Shown here: one piece after another, positions 44,831 through 54,174 of the stretch
Numbering within the stretch: position 1 is the first letter of the stretch
How the letters are laid out: the number at the start of each line of letters is the position of its first letter
Source: Oscillatoria princeps RMCB-10
GTDB lineage: Bacteria; Cyanobacteriota; Cyanobacteriia; Cyanobacteriales; Oscillatoriaceae
Direction of reading: 5' to 3'
DNA length: 64,000 nt
Assembly (NCBI GenBank): GCA_019359235.1
Contig: JAHHHT010000014.1
Span: 1 to 64,000 of the forward strand
Position numbers and translations under genes: made by a program
Notes under the pieces: model-generated
Seen by the model: only the letters and a program-made list of their open reading frames with translations
What the model was told of the DNA's origin: nothing
Database searches by the model: none

Positions 44831-45757
44831 TTAATTTGGCGCTATAGTTTTTGAGGGCCGGTCGCGCATTGCTAAGACGGTGAAGGCGACTAGGACTCCG
44901 AGGAGAGCTGCGCCGGTGGCTTGGTGAGCGACGGTTAGGGGCTCGACTTGCAGGTGCAGGTAGAAGGTGGCGACGCCTAGGGCGATTTGGCCGGCTAGCA
45001 ATCCGCCTGCCCAGAAGGCCAGGTTGCGCAGGGTTGGGTGGAGGGCCGGCTTGCGCCACGCGAGAAGGGCGAGTGCTAGAGTGGCTAGGGTGGCGGGGAC
45101 AACGCCGGCAATGTGGCTGTTCATGACGGCACACAGCTGGCCATAGCCAAAGCACTGGTGCAGGGCCCACTGTGACCCGACGAGGGCTCCTAAAAGGCTT
45201 TGCACGTAGACCAGGATGGCCGCCGCCAGCCCCACCCAGGCCAAGACGCCGGCTGTGCCTGCGCCTTGATAGGGGACTAAAGCGAGCCAGATGGCCAGGA
45301 GGGTGGTGAAAAATAGGAGAGCTGTTCCCAGGTGAGCGGTAACAATGTCAAATCTGAGCAGTTCTGTAACGGTGAGCCCTCCCAAGACGCCCTGGAAAAT
45401 GATTAAGCCGAGGGCGAATGTGGAGGCCCAAGGCAGCCACCCGGGCAGATCGCGCCGGTGCCACCAGGACATGCCGGCGAGTGCGATTGCGCCACAGCCA
45501 ATTAAGGCGGCGTCCAGCCGGTGAAACCACTCCAGGAAGACCTGAAAGTTCATCTGCTGGGCGGGCACCAATTCCCCGTAACACAGTGGCCAGTCTGGGC
45601 AGGCGAGTCCGGCATTCATCACCCGCGTCGCACTGCCGATGGCCATCAAAAGCAGCGTCGCGACCGCCAGTTTCCACACCAGGCGACGAATGCGTTCCCC
45701 TGGCTGGGACTGCGGGGCTGGTGTTGCTGCGTCTTGATGCAGGACAGAGTTGGCCAT
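44831..45757 (-). CDS. ctaA: Haem A synthase
   Basis: 308 residues, eight hydrophobic segments. Conserved haem-ligand contexts: the region [31 protein letters not shown] and [11 protein letters not shown] carry the four histidines, and CPDWPLCYG holds the conserved cysteine pair. Oxidises haem O to haem A. Divergent from ctaC across a 478-bp intergenic region; with ctaB it supplies the oxidase cofactor. Confidence 0.94.
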   Translation of the reverse strand: MANSVLHQDAATPAPQSQPGERIRRLVWKLAVATLLLMAIGSATRVMNAGLACPDWPLCYGELVPAQQMNFQVFLEWFHRLDAALIGCGAIALAGMSWWHRRDLPGWLPWASTFALGLIIFQGVLGGLTVTELLRFDIVTAHLGTALLFFTTLLAIWLALVPYQGAGTAGVLAWVGLAAAILVYVQSLLGALVGSQWALHQCFGYGQLCAVMNSHIAGVVPATLATLALALLAWRKPALHPTLRNLAFWAGGLLAGQIALGVATFYLHLQVEPLTVAHQATGAALLGVLVAFTVLAMRDRPSKTIAPN

Positions 45758-46235
45758 GCGCTATACCTCAGTGTCACTAGGAAATAAAACTTAATCGAAT
45801 CCTGAGCAGTTGCTCATCTTCCTAGCAACTACTTTAGTCGCGCTTCCTGAAAAGCCGGCGGGCTTTAGGAATTCTTCCGATTGTTACAGTTCTTTACTTG
45901 GGGCGGGCCACTTTGACCGGGACGGGGGGAGACGCGAGGGACCCCTGTCTCTGCAAGAGAGAGGGCGGGGGGAGACGCGATAAATCGCGTCTCTACAAGA
46001 TAGAGGGCCACGGGGAGCGATCCCAAAGAAATTCTAAAAGATGGGCGCTCTGGCCCCCTGTGGTGGAATACCTGCTTTACCTTAAGGAAGTAAGCGGAAC
46101 TGGAAAATCAGTGGCGACCGTTGCTGCACTTGGCCTGTGCGGGTGATCAGGTGTGCGCTGTTACTGGCTCAATGTTGCTAGGCTCATTAGCAGAGCCAAA
46201 GTTCAAAAAATTTTGTTAGGAGGTTCCAATTCGCT
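45758..46235. promoter_or_regulatory. Divergent control region ctaA / ctaC
   Basis: 478 bp without a supported gene. The GACGCGATAAATCGCGTC palindrome lies at about 45970-45992. Upstream of ctaC, AAAATTTTGTTAGGAGGTTC gives a strong AGGAGG ribosome site for the GTG start. Promoter boxes were not assigned with confidence. Confidence 0.6.
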
Positions 46236-47267
46236 GTGAGCGTCCCAAATTCCATACTCACCATGCTGGCCGGCATCGCGCTGACACTCGTCAGCCTCTG
46301 GTACGGCCACAACCACGGTCTGATGCCGGTGGCCGCCTCCGCAGAAGCATCCGCCGTGGACGACTTGTTCAACACGATGATGACCATCTCCACCGGCCTG
46401 TTTATCCTGGTGCAGGGGGTGCTGATCATCTCGGCGATTAGGTATCGCCGGCGCAAGGACGACAATACCGACGGCCCGCCGGTGCACGGCAATGTTCCCT
46501 TAGAAATTCTCTGGACAGCGATCCCAGCCGTGATCGTTCTCGGCATCTCTGTCTACAGCTTTGAGATTTACAACTCGATGGGCGGTCTTGACCCGATGGC
46601 CTCCCACGACCACAGCAGAATGCAAATGGCCAAAATGCCTCCTGGGTCGGCAATCGCGGCTCCCCTGCCCGGGGAGGCGGGAGAAACCTCTCAAATGCCG
46701 CCGGCTGGGCCCCGTCTGGTGGCCGTCGGCATTGGCGCTTCCCCAGATGAGCAAGGCAAACAGGCAGACCTGACGGTCGAAGTCACCGGGCTGCAATTCG
46801 CCTGGATTTTTAACTACGGTGAGAGTGGCGTCACCTCTGGCGAGCTGCACCTGCCGGCTGGGCGCGAAGTCCAGCTGAATATCGCCGCCAGCGATGTCAT
46901 CCACGCCCTGTGGGTTCCGGAACTGCGACTCAAGCAGGATGCCATTCCCGGACGGGCGACTGAACTGCGGTTCAAACCTACAAAAGCCGGCGACTACGCC
47001 GTCGTCTGCGCTGAGCTGTGCGGTTCATACCACGGATCGATGAGGACGCGGATGATTGTCCACACGCCGGAAGAGTTCGACAGCTGGCTGGCCAGCCAGC
47101 AAGAAGTGGCCAGCTCCGAAAACCTAGAGCGAGCCGTGGCGGTCAGCCCCGCTAACTTGTCCGATGGCGAGTTTCTGGCTCCTTATGCGGCTGAAATGGG
47201 GATTGAGAAGCAAACTCTAGAGCAGTTGCACCCCTCCCACCACGCCGCTCACCATGCGGGGAATTAG
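46236..47267 (+). CDS. ctaC: Cytochrome c oxidase subunit II
   Basis: 343 residues, GTG start at 46236 with an AGGAGG site. Two N-terminal membrane segments (about 5-20 and 45-65, further at 90-105), then a cupredoxin domain with the CuA site: His in ASDVIHALWVPEL and CAELCGSYHGSM (two Cys, His, Met). aa3-type oxidase, thylakoid or cytoplasmic membrane, accepts electrons from cytochrome c6 or plastocyanin. Followed by ctaD 102 bp later. Confidence 0.95.
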   Translation: MSVPNSILTMLAGIALTLVSLWYGHNHGLMPVAASAEASAVDDLFNTMMTISTGLFILVQGVLIISAIRYRRRKDDNTDGPPVHGNVPLEILWTAIPAVIVLGISVYSFEIYNSMGGLDPMASHDHSRMQMAKMPPGSAIAAPLPGEAGETSQMPPAGPRLVAVGIGASPDEQGKQADLTVEVTGLQFAWIFNYGESGVTSGELHLPAGREVQLNIAASDVIHALWVPELRLKQDAIPGRATELRFKPTKAGDYAVVCAELCGSYHGSMRTRMIVHTPEEFDSWLASQQEVASSENLERAVAVSPANLSDGEFLAPYAAEMGIEKQTLEQLHPSHHAAHHAGN

Positions 47268-47369
47268 ATCGAAAACAAACTGGGGATTCGGGGAGCTGGG
47301 GGAGGATTGGGGACTGATCTGAAGTCTCCAGGCTGTTCTGGACCCTCGCACCTGTCACTAGAAAAAGCT

Positions 47370-49133
47370 ATGACGTCACAAGTACAGCTGCAAGAAACAG
47401 CCAATCAGCCGGCTCACGGTACAGAGCCGGCTCAGAGAAATTGGCGAGACTACTTCGGGTTCAGTACCGACCACAAGGTGATCGCGATTCAGTACCTGGT
47501 CACTTCGTTTCTCTTCTACTTGATCGGCGGAGCTTTGGCGACTGCAGTCCGCACGGAACTCGCCACGCCGGATGCCGATTTTGTCAGCCCTGAACTGTAC
47601 AATGGCCTGTTTACGCTCCACGGCACGATTATGATTTTCTTGTGGATCGTACCGGCAGGGGCGGGGTTTGCTAACTTCCTGGTGCCGCTGATGGTTGGGG
47701 CGAAGGATATGGCTTTCCCCCGGCTCAATGGCGTCGCCTTCTGGCTGATTCCGCCGGGAGGTTTGCTGCTGCTGAGCAGTTTGTTGGTGAACACGCCACA
47801 GGCGGGCTGGACTTCCTATCCGCCCTTGAGTCTGATAACTGGCCAAGTCGGCGAGGAGTTGTGGATTCTCAGCGTCTTGATTCTGGGAACTTCATCGATT
47901 TTGGGGGCGGTGAATTTTTTCGTCACCATCTTCAAGATGCGGATTCCGGGCATGGGCTTTAATGATATGCCCCTGTTTTGCTGGGCGATGCTGGCGACTT
48001 CGGCGCTGATTCTGATTGCCACGCCGGTGCTGGCTGCGGCGCTGATTATGCTGTCGTTTGACTTGCTGGCGGGAACGGCATTTTTTAACCCGACCGGCGG
48101 GGGAGATCCGGTGGTGTACCAGCACATGTTCTGGTTTTACTCCCACCCGGCGGTTTATATTATGATCCTGCCGTTTTTTGGGGTGATGTCGGAAGTTATT
48201 CCGGTGCACTCCCGCAAGCCGATATTTGGCTACAAGGCGATTGCGTATTCCAGTCTGGCGATTAGTTTTCTGGGCTTGATTGTTTGGGCGCACCACATGT
48301 TTACCAGCGGCACCCCCGGCTGGTTGCGCATGTTTTTCATGATCGCCACGATGGTGATTGCTGTGCCGACTGGGATTAAGATATTCAGCTGGCTGGCGAC
48401 GATGTGGGGGGGCAAAATCCGCCTCAACAGCGCTATGCTGTTCGCGATGGGCTTTATCTCTACTTTTGTGATCGGCGGCATCACCGGCGTCATGGTGGCT
48501 TCGGTGCCCTTCGACATTCACGTTCACGACACTTATTTTGTGGTGGCTCACCTGCACTACGTCCTGTTTGGCGGCGCTGTGTTTGGGATTTACTCGGCTA
48601 TCTACCACTGGTTCCCCAAGATAACGGGGCGGATGTTGAATGAACCTTGGGGCATTGTTCACTTTGCTCTGACGTATTTTGGCTTTCATTTGACGTTCTT
48701 GCCGATGCACATTCTGGGTCTGCAAGGGATGCCCCGGCGGGTGGCGATGTATGACCCGAAATATGCCGACCTGAATATGCTTTGTACTGTGGGCAGCTAT
48801 CTGCTGGCAGTTTCTACGCTTCCGTTTATTGTGAATGCGATTTGGAGCTGGATGTATGGCCCGAAGGCGGGTGACAATCCCTGGGACGCGCTGACTCTGG
48901 AGTGGATGACGACTTCACCGCCGCCGGTGGAGAATTTTGAAGGGGTGCCGGTGCTGGCAACCGGCCCTTATGACTACGGTATGGGCAACCGCAGCACTCA
49001 GGTAAAGGTGTCTTTGTCTGAGGCTAAAGACTCTGTTTTGTCTGCCGGATCGAGTTCTGTTTTGCCTGCCGATCCCGATCCGGCTGTTGCTGCCCATCCC
49101 GACGATCTTGAAGGGGAAAGTCAGAATCGCTAA
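47370..49133 (+). CDS. ctaD: Cytochrome c oxidase subunit I
   Basis: 587 residues from ATG 47370. Twelve hydrophobic segments. Haem and CuB ligands: His in NGLFTHLHGT-type segment (here LFTLHGTIMIF), WFYSHPAVYIMILP, YKAIAYSSLAISFLGLIVWAHHMF and DTYFVVAHLHYVLFGG. The H-Y pair for CuB is in SHPAVYI with Y of the VYI segment. Catalytic subunit of the aa3 oxidase. ctaE follows. Confidence 0.95.
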   Translation: MTSQVQLQETANQPAHGTEPAQRNWRDYFGFSTDHKVIAIQYLVTSFLFYLIGGALATAVRTELATPDADFVSPELYNGLFTLHGTIMIFLWIVPAGAGFANFLVPLMVGAKDMAFPRLNGVAFWLIPPGGLLLLSSLLVNTPQAGWTSYPPLSLITGQVGEELWILSVLILGTSSILGAVNFFVTIFKMRIPGMGFNDMPLFCWAMLATSALILIATPVLAAALIMLSFDLLAGTAFFNPTGGGDPVVYQHMFWFYSHPAVYIMILPFFGVMSEVIPVHSRKPIFGYKAIAYSSLAISFLGLIVWAHHMFTSGTPGWLRMFFMIATMVIAVPTGIKIFSWLATMWGGKIRLNSAMLFAMGFISTFVIGGITGVMVASVPFDIHVHDTYFVVAHLHYVLFGGAVFGIYSAIYHWFPKITGRMLNEPWGIVHFALTYFGFHLTFLPMHILGLQGMPRRVAMYDPKYADLNMLCTVGSYLLAVSTLPFIVNAIWSWMYGPKAGDNPWDALTLEWMTTSPPPVENFEGVPVLATGPYDYGMGNRSTQVKVSLSEAKDSVLSAGSSSVLPADPDPAVAAHPDDLEGESQNR

Positions 49134-49296
49134 CAGTTTACTCGTCCCCAGGCGGGAGCCTGGGGACGCCTCTGCGAGGCTCTGCCTCGTCTCAATGGTT
49201 GTGAGGCAGCAGCCCACATTTTGAGCGTTCCCAGGCGGAGCCTGGGAACGAGAGAAAAATAACAAAATTTTGTCCAGCTACTGGCATTAGAGATTC

Positions 49297-49923
49297 ATGC
49301 AAAGTCCAACCATCGATCCAGCTAAGACTGAACTCAATTATCACCCCACTGCGCAAGAATCGGCTGCCGGTCACCACGAAGCGCATCCCGATCACCGGCT
49401 TTTCGGAGTGTTCGTGTTTCTGTTCGCAGAGGGGATGATATTTTTCGGCTTGTTTGCCGCCTATTTGATCTTTCGGGCTGTCTCGCCGGTGTGGCCGCCG
49501 GAAGGAATTGAGCGAGAGCTCGTGCTTCCGGGAATTAATACGGCGATTCTGGTTTCTAGCAGTTTTGTGATTAACCAAGCCAATGGTGCTATTAAGCAGA
49601 ACAATGTGGCGGGTTTGCGCACTTGGTTTGCGGCAACTGCTATCATGGGAGCGATTTTCTTAGCCGGCCAAGCTTATGAGTACAGCCATCTGGGATTTGG
49701 GCTGACCTCAAATGTTTTTGCTAGCTCGTTTTATGTGATGACCGGCTTCCACGGTTTGCACGTTACTTTTGGGGTGTTGCTGATTTTGGCTGTGCTGTGG
49801 CGCTCGCTCAAAGCCGGTCACTACTCTAACGAAAGTCACTTTGGTGTGGAAGCGGCTGAAATTTACTGGCACTTTGTAGACGTTATCTGGATTATTCTTT
49901 TCGTGCTGCTGTATCTCCTGTGA
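49297..49923 (+). CDS. ctaE: Cytochrome c oxidase subunit III
   Basis: 208 residues, five hydrophobic segments. Family motifs FLFAEGMIFFGLFAAYL, GQAYEYSHLGF, SSFYVMTGFHGLHV and IYWHFVDVIWIILF. Structural subunit of the oxidase. The gap to ctaD (163 bp) holds two CCCAGGCGGAGCCTGGGAACG-type repeats. Confidence 0.95.
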   Translation: MQSPTIDPAKTELNYHPTAQESAAGHHEAHPDHRLFGVFVFLFAEGMIFFGLFAAYLIFRAVSPVWPPEGIERELVLPGINTAILVSSSFVINQANGAIKQNNVAGLRTWFAATAIMGAIFLAGQAYEYSHLGFGLTSNVFASSFYVMTGFHGLHVTFGVLLILAVLWRSLKAGHYSNESHFGVEAAEIYWHFVDVIWIILFVLLYLL

Positions 49924-50690
49924 GCCGGTGGGTGCTGTAGGGGCGGGTTCACCCGAGATATTTCTGACACGAGCGTTGCGGTTGTAATAAACCCGCCCCC
50001 AAAACCCGCCCCGGCCTCGCCCCTACTGGCAACCCTCCAATCGGAGGGTTTTTCATTGCATCTATAAACCTGGTTTCTTAAAAAAAACCTGGTTTCTCCC
50101 CGCCGCCACCTGAAGCTTCATTACGCAGGCCGTCCTGCCAAGCGTATAAAATACGTCTGTACAGTTTATCATATAAACTCCGCCGTTTACAGTTAAGGTA
50201 TGTAAGGAATTGCGAACAGTGACGCTTTTATTGTTAAGCCACTAACCGGATTTTATATAAGTTTCCCGGCATGGTTCTGGCCGGTTTGCCATCCCCCCAA
50301 GGGAGGATTACTTATTGACGAAATGAAATTTATAATGTAATAAAGCTTATCTTGCATCTCCCAGCCGGTACCAGGGTTGACCGGGTGGGAGTTTTTGTTT
50401 CGCCGGCTCGCCCTCGGGCGGGGGACGGTGCGGGGATGCCGGTGCACCCTCACCTTAACTTTACTTAGCATAACCCAAGTTGCTACTTACCAGTGAGTCA
50501 GGTGAGATCCCCCCCTAGCCCCCCCTTAAAAAGGGGGGGAATGCTCAAAGCCCCCCTTTTTAAGGGGGGTTTGGGGGGATCTAGATGCTTAGACTTGTAG
50601 GCAGCAACTTTACTTAGCATAAGTTTATATTATTTAAGTAAATCATAGCGGCTCTCAGGCGGTAAAATAGATAAAAATTCCCTGGTAACG
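49924..50690. other. Repeat-rich intergenic region after ctaE
   Basis: GTAGGGGCGGGTT/AACCCGCCCCC repeat (about 49938-50012), a GGTTTCTTAAAAAAAACC palindrome (about 50073-50096), an intrinsic terminator-like hairpin at 50357-50398, and a pair of CCCCCCTTAAAAAGGGGG palindromes (about 50511-50580). ACTTTACTTAGCATAA occurs twice (about 50457 and 50609). About 200 bp at 50140-50350 is unique and ends at the terminator; a small RNA there is possible. No protein gene is seen. Confidence 0.6.
50357..50398 (+). terminator. Hairpin plus T-run in the ctaE downstream region
   Basis: CTCCCAGCCGG and CCGGGTGGGAG pair around a short loop and are followed by TTTTTGTTT. It lies about 430 bp after ctaE, too far to be its only terminator, which is why a separate short transcript is suspected. 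Confidence 0.7.
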
Positions 50691-53600
50691 ATGCGTTTTG
50701 AAACTTACATCGGGGCACTCCAGAAAAACCTGCAAGGGGGTTGTGAGCTACTCCACTATCCCGCACTCAAGACGCTACTGGACGATCTGGCTGCAGGGAT
50801 AGAAGCTGTCATTGAGGAGAAAGGCAACAAGGCTGGCATCCCCGACTTTACTGTGAGGCGGCGGGATTTGCTGGTAGGCTATATTGAAGCCAAAGATGTT
50901 GGGCAAGATTTGGATGCGGCTGAAAAAACAGAGCAGATCCAGCGCTATCGGGAATCCTTAAATGGAAATTTTATTTTAACAAATTATCTGGAGTTTCGCT
51001 GGTATGTAGAGGGGAAGCAAAGGCTAAAAGCCGTATTAGCTAGGCGGGAGGGAGATGAGATTCAAGTCAGAGACACCGCCGGTGTGGCGGCGTTAATTGA
51101 GGGCTTTCTCAACTGCACCGGCACCCCTATCAGCACTCCTGAAGATTTAGCCAAGCAGATGGCGCGGCTAACGAGAACAATCCGGTTAGCCACTGAGGAA
51201 GCATTAAAAGCTGAAACTGAGCGAGGGGAACTGCGCCAGCTGAAACGGGGGTTTAATGAGATTTTGCTCCCGGATATGAATGACCCAGAATTTGCAGATA
51301 TGTACGCCCAGACTGTATCTTATGGGTTATTTGCCGCGAGAGTAGGTCACGCTCAAAATCCTGGTGGCGGCGCATTCAACCGGCGCACAGCAGGAACGTA
51401 CATTCCAGCAACCAATCCATTTGTGAGCTGGCTGTTTAACAGCATTGCTGAGACAGACTCAATCAGCCAGATCAATTGGGCAGTTGACGATTTAGTAGAA
51501 TTGCTGGGGCGTGCCGATATGGGCGGCATTTTGGAAAACTTTAGCCGGCGCACCCGCCAAGAAGATCCGGTTGTGCATTTTTATGAAACCTTCCTGGCGG
51601 CTTATGATGCTGCGCTGCGCAAGAGTCGGGGCGTTTATTACACGCCTGAGCCGGTGGTGTCGTTTATTGTCCGCTCTGTGGATGCTATCCTGAAAGAGCG
51701 CTTTAATCTGCCTCTGGGATTGGCAGACAATAGCAAAGATGCCGTCACCCAGCAGCCACGGGTGCGGATTCTCGATCCTGCTACAGGCACCGGCACGTTT
51801 CTTTATAGGGTAATAAATCAGATTTACCAAAATCTGGAAGAGATGGGGATGGCTGGCGCTTGGAATCAGTATGTGCGGGATAATTTGCTGGGGCGTTTGT
51901 TTGGCTTTGAGCTGCTGATGGCTCCCTGCGCCATCGCGCATCTGAAACTCGGCTTGCAGCTGCAAAATCTGGGATATCAGTTTGCGGAAAAACAGCGTCT
52001 GGGAATTTATCTCACCCACAGTTTAGACGAAGCGCTGAAAAAATCAGAGGTACTGTTCGCGCCGTTTGTCGCGCAGGAAGCCAACGATGCCTCAGCCATT
52101 CAGCGGGATGTGCCGGTGATGGTGGTGATTGGGAATCCGCCTTATGCGGTTAGCTCATCAAACAAGGGCGAATTTATCGAAGCCTTGATGCAGCGCTATA
52201 AGGAAGCTGTGCGAGCGGAAAAAAATCTCCAGCCTCTCAGCGACGATTACATCAAGTTTATCCGCTTTGCCCATCACCGGATTGAACAGACCGGCTGTGG
52301 CATTATTGGATTTATCACCAATCACTCTTATCTTAATGGGTTAATCCACCGGGGGATGCGAGAGGAGCTGCTCAAGACTTTTGACCGGCTTTATGTGATG
52401 GATTTGCACGGCAATCCTTTGCTAGAGGAAAGACCGCCTGATGGTAGAGCTGACCAAAATGTGTTTGATATCAAGCAAGGTGTAGCTATCTTGATAGCGG
52501 TCAAAGATTTGGGAGAGCGGGGCGAGCCGGTGTCCCGCCCGCAAGAAAATGCCGGCAAAAAGGTTTTTCATTATGATGTCTGGGGCAGCCGGCAGGCTAA
52601 ATATGAGTTCCTGAATACTTCTGATGTGGATTCGGTTGCGTGGGCAGAGCTGCGCCCATCTCCGCCGAATTATTTCTTCGCTCCTAAAAAATTTGAGTTG
52701 AGTGAGGAGTACAGCAGCGCCTGGTCTATTGCTGATATTTTTCCGGTCAAGTCCAGCGGCATCAAAAGTCACAGAGATAAGTTTGTGATTGACGCTGACC
52801 GGCAATCTCTGAAAGAAAGGATTGGAGACTTTGCGGATTTAACAATTAGCGATCGGGAAATTAAGGAACGCTACAAGTTAAAAGATTCCGCATCTTGGCG
52901 GGTTGAACCGGCAAGAAAGGCTGTCGCGCGTCTCAACATAGAATCCCAGATTGAGAAAGTCCTGCACCGGCCTTTTGATGTGCGCTATATTTTTTTCAGT
53001 TCGTCTTGCTCAGATAGATTGCGCGTCGAAGTAATGCGCCACCTCCTGAAGCCCAATCTGGCGCTCCTAACTATGAGAGGGATTAGAGAGGAGAGATTCC
53101 AACATTTCCTGGTTTCTGACATGCCGGTGAATAAAGATGCCCTCTCCAGTAAAGATAACTGCTATATCTTCCCCCTCTACCTCTATCCTAACACTGAGAA
53201 CGAGCAGGGGAACTTGTTCGCGCACCGCACCCCCAACCTTTCCTCAGATTTTCTCAGCGCGATTCGGGAGAAGCTCAGCGCGACACCCACCCCAGAAGAG
53301 ATATTTTACTACGCCTACGCCGTCTTTCACAGCCCCACCTACCGGCGGCGCTACGCTGAATTCCTGAAAATCGACTTTCCCCGCTTGCCTTTAACCAGCA
53401 ATAGCCGGCTGTTCCAAGCACTCTCGCAAAAAGGGCAGGAATTGGTGGAACTGCACCTGATGAAGTCGAAAAGACTTAACAAGCTGATCGCGAAGTATCC
53501 GGTGAGTGGGGAGAATGCCGTTACCTCAGTCACCTACAAGCCGGCGCTGCAGCGGGTTTATATCCATGCGCAGCAATATTTTGAAGGGATTCCTCCGGAA

Positions 53601-53780
53601 CTCTGGGCGTTTAAAGTTGGGGGCTATCAAGTTTTGGAGAAATGGCTGAAAGACCGGCAAAAAGCCGTTTTGTCTTTTGATGATATACTTCACTATCAGC
53701 GAGTGGCGGTTGCTCTCAGGGAAACTGTGCGGATTATGGCGGAAATCGACCGGCTTATTCCCAGTTTGCCACTAGAATAG
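50691..53780 (+). CDS. Single-polypeptide restriction-modification enzyme (type IIG/ISP-like)
   Basis: 1029 residues. The N-terminal nuclease domain has a PD-(D/E)XK pattern D52, E66, K68 (PDFTVRR ... GYIEAKD). A helical spacer leads to the adenine-N6 methyltransferase: SAM motif I DPATGTGTFL at about residue 361 and catalytic IGNPPYAVSS near 481. The C-terminal half is the target-recognition part with DIFPVKSSGIKSHRDKF and RPFDVRYIFF. Cleavage and methylation in one chain without separate HsdS. Whether it is type IIG or the translocating ISP class cannot be decided: no clear helicase motifs are seen. Preceded by repeats, so probably its own promoter. Confidence 0.9.
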   Translation: MRFETYIGALQKNLQGGCELLHYPALKTLLDDLAAGIEAVIEEKGNKAGIPDFTVRRRDLLVGYIEAKDVGQDLDAAEKTEQIQRYRESLNGNFILTNYLEFRWYVEGKQRLKAVLARREGDEIQVRDTAGVAALIEGFLNCTGTPISTPEDLAKQMARLTRTIRLATEEALKAETERGELRQLKRGFNEILLPDMNDPEFADMYAQTVSYGLFAARVGHAQNPGGGAFNRRTAGTYIPATNPFVSWLFNSIAETDSISQINWAVDDLVELLGRADMGGILENFSRRTRQEDPVVHFYETFLAAYDAALRKSRGVYYTPEPVVSFIVRSVDAILKERFNLPLGLADNSKDAVTQQPRVRILDPATGTGTFLYRVINQIYQNLEEMGMAGAWNQYVRDNLLGRLFGFELLMAPCAIAHLKLGLQLQNLGYQFAEKQRLGIYLTHSLDEALKKSEVLFAPFVAQEANDASAIQRDVPVMVVIGNPPYAVSSSNKGEFIEALMQRYKEAVRAEKNLQPLSDDYIKFIRFAHHRIEQTGCGIIGFITNHSYLNGLIHRGMREELLKTFDRLYVMDLHGNPLLEERPPDGRADQNVFDIKQGVAILIAVKDLGERGEPVSRPQENAGKKVFHYDVWGSRQAKYEFLNTSDVDSVAWAELRPSPPNYFFAPKKFELSEEYSSAWSIADIFPVKSSGIKSHRDKFVIDADRQSLKERIGDFADLTISDREIKERYKLKDSASWRVEPARKAVARLNIESQIEKVLHRPFDVRYIFFSSSCSDRLRVEVMRHLLKPNLALLTMRGIREERFQHFLVSDMPVNKDALSSKDNCYIFPLYLYPNTENEQGNLFAHRTPNLSSDFLSAIREKLSATPTPEEIFYYAYAVFHSPTYRRRYAEFLKIDFPRLPLTSNSRLFQALSQKGQELVELHLMKSKRLNKLIAKYPVSGENAVTSVTYKPALQRVYIHAQQYFEGIPPELWAFKVGGYQVLEKWLKDRQKAVLSFDDILHYQRVAVALRETVRIMAEIDRLIPSLPLE

Positions 53781-53810
53781 ACCTGCCTGAAGACACGATT
53801 CAACTTCGGT

Positions 53811-54172
53811 GAGCTGAGAAACCGGGTTTCTGAATAAAACTTTCGGGGGTAGGCAAAATTTGTTGCAGAAACCCGGTTTCTGGGGGGCTGAGAACCCGGG
53901 TTTCTGAATAAATCTTTCGCAGGCAAAATTTGTTGCAGAAACCCGGTTTCTGGGGGCTGAGAAACCGGGTTTTTGAATAAATCTTTCGCAGGCAAAATTT
54001 GTTGCAGAAACGCGGTTTATGGGGGGCTGAGAAACCGGGTTTTTGAATAAATCTTTCGGAGGCAAAATTTGTTGCAGAAACCCGGTTTATGGGGGGCTGA
54101 GAAACCGGGTTTTTGAATAAATCTTTCGGAGGCAAAATTTGTTGCAGAAACCCGGTTTATGGGGGCTGAGAC
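53811..54172. repeat. Array of five ~70-bp palindromic units between convergent genes
   Basis: Each unit has GGCTGAGAAACCGGGTTT, then GAATAAATCTTTCG, then GGCAAAATTTGTTGCAGAAA and CCCGGTTT. Units become progressively more alike towards the right. Each can fold into a hairpin with AAACCGGGTTT arms. The array separates the ends of the restriction enzyme and helicase genes. A related cluster lies at 39457-39582. Confidence 0.93.
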
Positions 54173-54174
54173 AC

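Noticed and set aside
44721-45170. Longer ctaB start at 45170
   Set aside because: The extension is Arg/Pro-rich, runs antisense-like through the ctaA 3' end region and has no likeness to haem O synthases.
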